A stretch of DNA of 64,000 nucleotides. It comes from Trachythela sp. YZ-2020. Taxonomy: Eukaryota; Cnidaria; Anthozoa; Malacalcyonacea; Clavulariidae. This document shows positions 59,101 through 64,000 of this stretch, one piece after another (the first letter of the stretch is position 1; each line of letters starts with the position of its first letter). The stretch spans positions 1-64,000 of the forward strand of contig JADLSH010000091.1 in NCBI GenBank assembly GCA_016169945.1, written 5' to 3'. The notes beneath the pieces were generated by a model, which saw only the letters and a list, made by a program, of their open reading frames with translations, made no database searches and had not been told where the DNA came from. The translations under genes and the position numbers were made by a program.

Positions 59101-62100
59101 TAAAACTGGCATTTTATGCTCCTAGCAATGCTCGTTTTTTCCCAAAATTATGCTCAAATTATGCTCATTTTTTAAAATTATGCTCCTTTGGTTAAAAAAA
59201 TGCTTGGCTTTGTTTAGAAGAAACACAAACAAAATAAGGCATAACGTGTGCTTTTCGTTAACTAAAGGTTCATGCAAATATAATGTTTATACTTTAAATG
59301 TTAAAACGTTTGTGATGCCATCTTGTTTTTCTGAATTAGTCAGTGCTTCCACTTTCAGATTTGTAAATCCGTATTATATGATAGTGGAAACGGACTTCAT
59401 GAGGAAATATAGTTTTCCAAAGGTCATTAAAACTGCATGAACACTATGAACACCAAAAACATGTAAAGTTTTGCTTTTTAACAACCAAAATGCAGACGAA
59501 CTTAGCGAAAAATGCTAAATTATGCTAGCCATTCTTTTTTTTAGAAAAATGCCAAAAATATGCTCGTAAATTATGCTGAAAATTATGCTGGCATAATCGG
59601 GAAGGGCCTGTCACCAAACGTTGTGCTGCAGGGCTCAGCCCCCAGTGAGGTCCAGGGGTGGAGCCGCTGGTGGGAGGCTAGAAAGCAAAGCACCCCTTGA
59701 AAAAAAAATCAAGGTTTCTAGAGCACATCAGAAGGCATTCGAAGCAAAAAACTAAAGTTTCTGAAGTTGTCAAGTCAATGAATTTGGCAGGTCTTTTGAG
59801 AGAGTTAAATGCTCATCAACACTCTGCATGTTGGACTATTTATTATGGCGAAAATTGGGGGGGGGTTGAACGTTTCATTTGGGGGGGGGGTGAAAACAAA
59901 TATTTGGGGGGTAGCACTTCCCCCGCACCCGCCCCAGAAAATCCGTCTATGAGGAAAATCATATAGGAAAATAAATTTATATTTATGCTCTTTGGCAGAT
60001 TATCTTGATCATGCTATTAACTCTTCCTCATCACATAAAGAACAGCCCAAATCACCAAATATTTCCTCTGAGACAATCACCAACAGAAACGAAACTTCAA
60101 ATGCAGAGCCGGAGCTGACAAGTCAACTTTTTCCACAAGAAAGCCAACAAGGCATCAAAATGCTGAATTGGCGGAGCAAAGTCATAGACAATTAGGATAC
60201 AAAGTTATAGTAATACCCAGTGGCATACCGTGTTCTAACATTTCCACTACGATGGTTCCCATTCCAAAATTTACCAACGACACAGGGCCAAAAAGAAGAA
60301 AAACAGATGTAGTGTTGGTTGCTAGTGAGCACACAATTATGTTACTAGTCTGTTGCTCATTTTGGTTGTTTTACCAAGTTACTTTAAGATTCTATGTTTC
60401 AAGAGACCAAGGTCAATTTACTGACAGTCCCCTATACTTCCCGCTCGGTATGCCACTCATAATACCATAATAACTTGATTATACAGTTTGGTTCTTAAAA
60501 TTATTTACAGTACTGCTAATTAGTAATTATTCTTTGAAAACGTCAAATTAAAATAAAACAAAATTTATGATGCTTTTGCATCTTCGCTTTCCAAACATGT
60601 TGCATGTTGCACCAATTACAGAAAAGACTGTTATTTTGGGATAAATTCTGCAATGATGTATAAGTATGCAAATGTTGTTGTAAAGTTTTCAGAAGAGACA
60701 AAAGCATAAAAAAGACAGGGGGGGGGTGACAAAAGAAAAACAAAAGAATGTGACCTAACTCGTATGGTTTAAGCTAGGAACACCAAAATTATGGGTGGAC
60801 TGGGGGAAGTTACAATACTTTTTTTATTGGGGTAGTGGAGGGTTAATAAGCTACTGTAGTTACCTTTTAAGGATATGTTGCTCATTCAAAGTGATAGTCA
60901 AAACCTATCAGACACAGGACTACAATCCTAATGCTTCAAATATGGAAAGTATCCCCAGCCCAGCCTAAGAAATCTGACCAGAAATCTCGATAGAATCGCC
61001 TTTCCAAGATCAGCTGTCCCCACCACCCTGACCTTCTTCTGGCACCACTTGGCACATAACACAAAGACCTGATTCTTTGATATCCTAATTCCCTCTTAAA
61101 GATAGTAGCACATAGTTTCATGTCTTAATATATAACCAGTTCTTAGGATTCTTCAGAGAATCCAGATATGATATTTGCAAAATACATGGCTTCATACTGC
61201 TCACAGAGATAATTTTCCAAATGCTAAAAATACATACAGCTTATTCAGAACATCACAAAATAGTATGAAACTAAAATGTGGAATTACAAAGTACTCCATT
61301 GCTTTGAGGGAAGAAAATGACTGATCGTGATTGTTAAATATATCTATTTTCTACAACCACACGTACTGTATTAAAATACTTGTGGCTAAAATAATACACT
61401 GTGCAAGCATATACACAATCCAAAATTAGTATATTCTATCGTGCATTTCGACAAATTTTTTCATGAAATAATATAAATAGTATGTGGACCAATGATGTGG
61501 ACTGAAATATGTAATTACGGAAATATGTAATACCTGTTCGCTCTGGTTTCAAATATGACCTTTGCCCACATCAGTTTTGAGGTTTTAGTATTTGTTTACC
61601 GTCTTTAAAGGATGAGAATAACGTGTACGACTTGCAAATCTTTGAACAAATGGTCAAAGGTCAAAAAATATGATGAAAAGTCGTAAACAAGGAGAATGTT
61701 AATACTGCAAAGAGCTATAAAAAAAATTTCAAAATCCAGGTGGGTGTGAGAGTTGTAGCGGGCTCAAAATTGAGCCTGTCAGTAGTAATTACCATGGGCA
61801 TTTGGGACCATATATGGCGTCAGCAAGCCAAATATCCGCCATGTTTTTTGCTTCACTTTTTTCTGCCGAGCACTTCCTCAAGTAATATTATAGCTCAGTG
61901 GTTTGACTCAACCAAAAGCCGCAGTTTTTCTTCGGGTAAGGTTGCCCCTTAATCATGGGCCTCTAGGGAGAAAAGTTTAAAATTTCGCAACACTTTAGAG
62001 TTATCTGACATGAATAAAGTTAGTTGTGTGGTATCTTAGACAGATAGTATAAATCAAACTGTGACTTACTGCATGACGAGGCATACTCAAATCCTCGTCG

Positions 62101-63143
62101 GCGTACCGCTTCTTACGTTGCCATTTACGCTTGTATAGTAGTAGTACCAGACTAACAACAATCACCACAACTAGGGCAGCAATAACACAACCAATGATCA
62201 AACCCAAATTAGAGCCATCATCTTTCATTGGTCCTAAAAGACAAAAAATAATATATAGGTAGCGTACGTTCACAGAAATGCACGAGAATTCCATGAGGAA
62301 TGGATTTATTATTTTAACACATTTACAACTAAATCATTGCCTATGATGTATAAAATCGTCTGGCGTTTGAAATGAAATTGTAGCTCTTATTGCCTATGGA
62401 TTGGGGTTAGTCCGTTGGTGTCGTAATGGTTAACAATTAATAGACATGAGCAAAACGTTAAGCTCATTCTCCTAGACGCAGGGCCGTCCTCAGAAAATTT
62501 TTCAGGGGGGGTGTAAGGTCCTTTCAACCGACTGCCAAACGAACTTGTACCGACTACTGCCTGTACTTTAGTTCCATAAAATTATTTTTGTTATTGTCGA
62601 CGGGGGGGGGTTTAAAAAAATTTTCCCGGACTACAAACATTATTCTAACGCTATTTAACCACTTCAAACTTTAAAAGTAAGGTAAAATAATTTCTCCCTG
62701 CCTATAAATTACATTCTTCAAAACAAAAATTTCGTTTTTCTATTCCTCGTTTTGCAGGCACAATTTCCGTTTTATGTGTTAGTCATCAAAAATATTTTTT
62801 GGTGCCGACTAAAATCGCACTTCTACCGACTGAATCTCCAAATAGAATTTCTGGGGGGTGTGACACCCCCCAAACCCCCCCGTAGGGACGGCCCTGCCTA
62901 GACGTAATTGTCTGGCTTTAGACAGAGTAAAATACATAAGTATAGGGCACATTGCTGCGAAATAGGTGAACAAGAAAAGTGAGCAGACAATCCGGTTGAT
63001 TGATCAAACCCCAGCATTTACGTTAACGGGTAAAATTGTCTATCGTTAGACAGAGTAAAATACAAAGAATACAATACCTGTGCTTGGGACCAATGTTGTT
63101 GGGGAAAATGTTGTCAAATTTGAATTAGCAATTGTTGTTGTTG
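43723..63143 (-). CDS. UNC5-like receptor with ZU5, UPA and two death domains (partial, spliced)
   Basis: Eleven minus-strand exons join with consistent GT-AG sites and phases into 754 codons ending in a stop: 63143-63078, 62233-62070, 54943-54845, 54202-54113, 52536-52444, 51714-51601, 50333-50270, 49168-48299, 48089-48057, 47260-46977, 44112-43723. Order of parts: Thr-rich extracellular stub, one transmembrane helix (LGLIIGCVIAALVVVIVVSL), basic stop-transfer KRKWQRKKR, small acidic exons, ZU5, UPA, death domain, death domain. UNC5 netrin receptors share TM-ZU5-UPA-death, but this one has a second C-terminal death domain. Death domains recruit adaptors, so apoptotic or NF-kB-type signalling is inferred. 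The ectodomain lies beyond the window, so ligand type is unknown. Further exons in the 62.0-54.9 kb intron cannot be excluded. Confidence 0.88.
44317..44400 (-). mobile_element. 3' end of a minus-strand LINE with TTATG tail
   Basis: On minus: TACTCTGTAAATTCGAGAGT then AAATAAAGTGTATG followed by nine TTATG repeats. This is the form of a LINE 3' terminus. It stands head to head with the plus-strand LINE that follows. Confidence 0.6.
44405..45935 (+). mobile_element. 5'-truncated CR1/L2-like LINE with open RT frame
   Basis: An uninterrupted reverse-transcriptase frame of ~434 codons (44436-45740): YIWKCANITPVPKT, RPISLTPSVSKIAE, DYKKAFDIIDHNLL (catalytic Asp), GVPQGTKLGPWLF, FVDDTT (catalytic pair), KVLGITLQDKMKWNQRIENI, and a C-terminal C-rich tail region ending KRYNDLN. 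The endonuclease and ORF1 are missing. A ~150-bp 3' UTR and an ATCT-repeat tail (about 45894-45920) follow, typical of CR1/L2 integration. The open frame implies recent insertion. It lies antisense in an intron of the receptor. Confidence 0.9.
46312..46479. mobile_element. Short MITE with 24-bp inverted ends
   Basis: GTATAATTTCAGTAGTAAAT at 46312 pairs with ATTTTTTACTACTGAAATTATAC-type sequence ending 46479. It directly abuts the next MITE. Confidence 0.7.
46483..46584. mobile_element. AACAATTATT-family MITE, copy 5
   Basis: 102 bp, AACAATTATTTACCTC to GTAAATAATTGTT, with a GTGATTATCGGTGA stem. It lies in the last intron of the receptor gene. Confidence 0.87.
46977..47260 (-). CDS. Exon: first death domain
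   Basis: 284 bp, phase 1 to 0. Acceptor AAATTTCATCTAG, donor GAG/GTATTT. Contains LDWDGLAGLMDIPYSEREEI and RAKQIFKLFNDSEDFCRHIL, a death domain of usual core length. Upstream TTKLTNGEVSRMSP is a short linker. A MITE (47293-47465) lies only ~30 bp upstream of the acceptor. Confidence 0.9.
47293..47465. mobile_element. 173-bp MITE with 38-bp inverted ends
   Basis: AAGGTACGTTCACACACAGC then GATTTGTCGGGCCGATTT at the left and the exact complement at the right. It inserted immediately upstream of the first death-domain exon. Confidence 0.92.
47531..47905. mobile_element. hAT/P-type miniature element, 359 bp, 8-bp duplication
   Basis: CAGTGAGCTCCATATATATC at the left and its complement at the right, flanked by GTTTCGAC at 47531-47538 and 47898-47905. 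Subterminal AAGTGAAGCCAAGATGGCGG resembles the subterminal part of the 4.75-kb element at 57151-61900, so it is probably a deletion derivative of that family. Confidence 0.88.
48057..48089 (-). CDS. Micro-exon, 33 bp, linker
   Basis: Phase 1-1, acceptor CATTTTAG, donor CAAG/GTATAT. Joins as V-QSSEPDAEPQ-G/V between UPA and the first death domain. Because it is symmetrical, skipping it would keep the frame. Confidence 0.75.
48212..48288. repeat. CAACA pentamer microsatellite
   Basis: About 15 CAACA units with one A-rich interruption, 11 bp beyond the donor site of the ZU5 exon. Confidence 0.9.
48299..49168 (-). CDS. Exon: ZU5 and UPA domains
   Basis: 870 bp, phase 1-1, acceptor TTATCTTATTCTAG, donor TATG/GTAATT. 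The ZU5 part begins RPDGGDISIDDVILKIGPRC and includes AELMFIFENT; the UPA part runs from SFTCRAYAFYRRLPSMDTID to WRLNIREQGIKVEEAY. One exon coding both domains explains why the two always travel together here. The HFS self-cleavage motif of PIDD is not seen (HFG only), so autoproteolysis is not predicted. Confidence 0.92.
49200..50265. other. Intron with SINE-like GC-rich patch
   Basis: Mostly featureless intron. 50050-50230 has GAGGGAGGAAAACCGGAGTA and CCGGAGAAAAACCCTCGAAG, a motif I have seen as a dispersed repeat in marine invertebrate DNA, followed by a GC run (GCGCGCGCGC). Confidence 0.5.
50270..50333 (-). CDS. Exon: juxta-ZU5 linker
   Basis: 64 bp, phase 0 to 1, acceptor TTGTTTTTAG, donor AAAA/GTAAGA. 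Encodes QEPIRREISDPKAMSKERLS-K and restores the phase needed by the ZU5 exon, which supports it strongly despite its size. Confidence 0.8.
50468..50710. mobile_element. MITE with GGTTGTTCAAAGC-type ends
   Basis: GGGACCGGTTGTTCAAAGC then CGCTAACCCTGGGTTAAA at the left; TTTAACCCAGGGTTAGGCTA then TTTTGAACAACTGGCCCC at the right. About 243 bp, non-coding. Confidence 0.82.
51243..51535. repeat. Palindrome within the duplicated intron (also 52085-52377)
   Basis: Arms GTGAACAAGCTGAACCAAAA / TTTTGGTTCAGCTTGCTCAC, and an inner stem TTGGTTATTTCTACGTTT / AAACGTAGAAATAACCAA around GCAAAG..CTTTGC. Present in full in copies 1 and 2; the third copy keeps only the right half. Probably a MITE carried along by the duplication. 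Confidence 0.85.
51601..51714 (-). CDS. Cassette exon D (38 codons)
   Basis: Phase 0-0, acceptor TTTTTTTCCAG, donor GCAG/GTACAT. Encodes CYEVDTRTTVIGGRDDGPPV and an R-rich remainder. It is a duplicate of the exon at 52444-52536 together with flanking intron. Confidence 0.75.
52444..52536 (-). CDS. Cassette exon C (31 codons)
   Basis: Phase 0-0, same acceptor and donor contexts as cassette D. Encodes CYEGDTTVMGGRDDGLTLYD and RRGSMPNCFVE. The shared TTVxGGRDDG core suggests a short cytoplasmic motif; the Tyr could be a phosphorylation site (inference). Confidence 0.77.
53350..53870 (-). pseudogene. Ty3/Gypsy reverse-transcriptase fragment
   Basis: Minus strand: LPRIQDIFANLAGGKHFTKL-D, QAYRQMEVTEESRKYLTINT, HKGLFQYQR; then in another frame FWQRAMDQVLQGIPGTQCIL-DDK (RT active-site region); then KRLQEAGLRANKEKC and VSQVRSFLALVNYYNRFLPN, the usual block before RNase H. 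Only the central pol part is present, with frameshifts and a small insertion at 53507-53577. No LTRs found. Confidence 0.88.
53507..53577 (+). mobile_element. Very short retroposon tail inserted in the Gypsy fragment
   Basis: Ends with TAAATAAATGCT and TTAC repeats (53550-53577), and interrupts the Gypsy reading between HLERL and RVVEKKVLKRL. Fits a severely 5'-truncated LINE or SINE insertion. Confidence 0.6.
54113..54202 (-). CDS. Cassette exon B (30 codons)
   Basis: Phase 0-0, acceptor CTTCAATTCAG, donor TGAG/GTAGGA. Encodes GNISGPAINNLGISDVESIN and MEDFYDDVSE. The coding part differs from its neighbours, but the intron immediately after the donor (AATTAGCATGGTTTTATCAT) is the same duplicated sequence as after cassettes A, C and D. 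Confidence 0.68.
54845..54943 (-). CDS. Cassette exon A (33 codons)
   Basis: Phase 0-0, acceptor CCCCCAG, donor GGAG/GTACAT. Encodes DYYCNTTVMGGSDGDLSLYE and QGSARVESSGALE, a homologue of cassette C with TTVMGGxDG. It follows the transmembrane exon in phase. Confidence 0.75.
55304..56032. repeat. 730-bp palindrome capped by GGTCGAG repeats
   Basis: The left arm starts GAGTTTGGGTTTTTGTCGAG, followed by ~130 bp of GGTCGAG(G)GTCGAAA units, then unique sequence to a short centre at about 55640-55705 (GGTCATAACT / AGTTATGACC stem). The right arm is the complement, with CTCGACC units at 55880-56020. Confidence 0.9.
56049..56266. repeat. AAGTGTCT octamer array
   Basis: About 27 near-perfect tandem copies of an 8-bp unit, with variant CAAGTGTC near the start. 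It ends abruptly at the LINE remnant. Confidence 0.95.
56265..56830 (+). mobile_element. 3' remnant of the same CR1/L2-like LINE family
   Basis: Starts with KKASKRLYF in frame, skips an internal part, and matches the C-terminal part of the 44.4-kb LINE: ALERIQERAMRIIYGYNAPY, ASSLRKV-like and RTDRYKLSLFYINSVAKRYD. Tail TATCTATCTAG. Most of RT is deleted. Confidence 0.85.
57776..57865. repeat. 27-bp minisatellite, three copies
   Basis: Unit GTTCTTGGCAAACTTGCTAG plus TTAAGTT. On the minus strand it reads TSKFAKNNL three times in frame, but no splice sites support an exon. Confidence 0.88.
58125..58237. mobile_element. TTAACCC-family MITE, copy 2
   Basis: TTAACCCATTAACTGG at the left and AGCTAATGGGTTAA at the right, 113 bp, opposite orientation to the copy at 21150. 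Nested in the 4.75-kb element. Confidence 0.9.
58655..60090. repeat. Large palindrome split by a hAT insertion
   Basis: Left arm 58680-58890, right arm 58895-58990 plus 59952-60055. Shared parts: GGTGATTTGGGCTGTTCTTC, TAATCTGCCAAAGAGCATAA, AGGTAAAAACAATACCCGGA-type stems. Subtracting the hAT at 58991-59951 makes the arms continuous. The outermost part of each arm is coding-like (DYLDHAINSSSS followed by EQPKSPNIS) after a TTTGGCAG acceptor-like sequence. Confidence 0.85.
58991..59951. mobile_element. hAT-type element, 961 bp
   Basis: CATAGACGGATTTTC and its complement as ends, flanked by AGGAAAAC (58983-58990) and AGGAAAAT (59952-59959), an 8-bp duplication with one difference. The interior has G-runs near both ends, repeated ATTATGCTC motifs and no transposase. 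Same family as 37507-37888. Confidence 0.88.
59985..60360 (+). pseudogene. Coding-like fragment inside the 4.75-kb element
   Basis: After a TTTGGCAG acceptor-like site the plus strand reads DYLDHAINSSSS, EQPKSPNISSETITNRNETS and NAEPELTSQLFPQE; after a frame change QNAELAEQSHRQLGYKVIVI and KFTNDTGPKRRKTDVVLVAS. Low-complexity acidic and Ser-rich start followed by a more structured part. Could be a transposase accessory exon or captured host sequence; family not recognised. Confidence 0.4.
60203..60475. mobile_element. Short inverted-repeat element
   Basis: TATAGTAATACCCAGTGGCA at the left pairs with TGCCACTCATAATACCATAA at the right, ~270 bp apart; it overlaps the coding-like fragment. Confidence 0.5.
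60480..61690. other. No gene seen (interior of the 4.75-kb element)
   Basis: A 61-codon minus frame at 60936-61121 has protein-like composition (ELGYQRIRSLCYVPSGARRR) but no family I recognise. Confidence 0.4.
62070..62233 (-). CDS. Exon: transmembrane helix and stop-transfer
   Basis: 164 bp, phase 1 to 0, acceptor TTTTTTGTCTTTTAG, donor GCA/GTAAGT. Encodes GPMKDDGSNLGL then a ~23-residue hydrophobic helix, LLYKRKWQRKKR, and YADEDLSMPRHA. Type I orientation is inferred from the Thr-rich side upstream and the basic cluster downstream. Confidence 0.85.
62471..62904. mobile_element. hAT-type MITE, 418 bp, perfect 8-bp duplication
   Basis: CAGGGCCGTCC at the left (62479) and GGACGGCCCTG at the right (62896), flanked by CCTAGACG on both sides. 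G/C-rich next to both ends, A/T-rich centre, non-coding. It sits in the intron between the stalk and transmembrane exons. Confidence 0.92.
62908..63065. repeat. Two fragments of the TTAACCC MITE family
   Basis: TTAGACAGAGTAAAATAC occurs near 62918-62937 and 63037-63054, each with neighbouring AATTGTCT, matching the interior of the copy at 58125. Ends are missing. Confidence 0.72.
63078..63143 (-). CDS. Exon: Thr-rich extracellular stalk
   Basis: 66 bp, phase 1-1, acceptor CTTTACTTTTTCAG, donor ACAG/GTATTG. Encodes TTTTIANSNLTTFSPTTLVP-ST, a likely O-glycosylated stalk, joining in phase to the transmembrane exon. The ectodomain exons lie to the right of the window. Confidence 0.75.
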
Positions 63144-63340
63144 CTGAAAAAGTAAAGAGACAAAAATAATTACATTAATCACATTTTCAGCTTTGAATTC
63201 CCTTGTACAGTGTCTTGGTCTATTAGGAAATCTTGAAAAATACTTTAACGAATACAGTTGAGATATCTTGCCGACAGAAAGTTAATTACTTATGCAGAAA
63301 TTACACATTTAGTTCTTGTAAATGAAATGACCGGGAAAAA

Positions 63341-63930
<590 letters not shown>

Positions 63931-64000
63931 ATAACAACAAAAGGGAATAAGTATAGTTTTTAATACCTCTTATAAGTAAATGATGATATGGAACACTAGT

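Larger units (their letters stand above)
57143..61908. mobile_element. 4.75-kb DNA transposon with perfect 8-bp duplication
   Basis: The inverted ends CACTGAGCTTAATATATCAG (57151) and TAATATTATAGCTCAGTG (to 61900) are flanked by GTTTGACT on both sides (57143-57150, 61901-61908). Similarity continues ~130 bp inward (AAGTGAAGCAAAGTGGCGGA; CCATATATGGTCCCAAATGC, CATGGTAATTACCACTGACA). 8-bp duplication and CA termini fit the hAT or P superfamilies. The size would allow a transposase, yet none is readable; the interior has been filled with other repeats. It occupies most of the intron before the transmembrane exon. Confidence 0.85.

Overview
The window reads as AT-rich, repeat-dense nuclear DNA of an animal. 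A histone H4 gene with the metazoan 3' stem-loop, a spliced receptor gene with ZU5, UPA and death domains, and a SEA-domain mucin-like locus all point to Metazoa. The dense population of short palindromic DNA transposons and CR1/L2-like LINE fragments resembles what I know of cnidarian genomes, but the phylum is an inference. I see no prokaryotic organisation, rRNA, tRNA or CRISPR array.

Layout. (1) 0.2-7.8 kb, minus strand: seven SEA-like domain copies alternate with arrays of 27-bp units that on this strand encode a Thr/Ser/Pro/Asn-rich nine-residue repeat. Frames are broken by many small indels. (2) 8-38 kb: almost pure mobile-element territory. It holds degraded LINE reverse transcriptase, a 3.36-kb Tc1/mariner-like foldback carrying two tail-to-tail transposase relics, two clear hAT-type elements (one with a perfect 8-bp duplication), a TTAA element, a pogo/Tigger-like element with TA duplication, two large foldbacks of unknown type, and several hairpin MITE families. 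(3) 38.0-39.2 kb: a solitary intact histone H4 gene with TATA box and stem-loop. (4) 43.7-63.1 kb, minus strand: the 3' part of a multi-exon gene. Eleven exons can be joined with consistent phases (754 codons): extracellular Thr-rich stub, transmembrane segment, four in-phase small cytoplasmic exons, linker, ZU5+UPA exon, and two tandem death domains. The 5' end lies beyond the right edge. Its introns hold LINEs, a Ty3/Gypsy relic, a 4.75-kb element with perfect 8-bp target duplication, hAT elements, large palindromes and microsatellites. (5) 63.34-63.93 kb: a ~590-bp CAA trinucleotide array.

Most interesting: the SEA/mucin mosaic; the receptor with two death domains and a duplicated block of phase 0-0 cassette exons; the 4.75-kb element with a related 359-bp miniature in the same gene; and the tail-to-tail Tc1 foldback whose empty site is preserved in an adjacent duplicate. 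All family calls come from reading the sequence; no database search was made.
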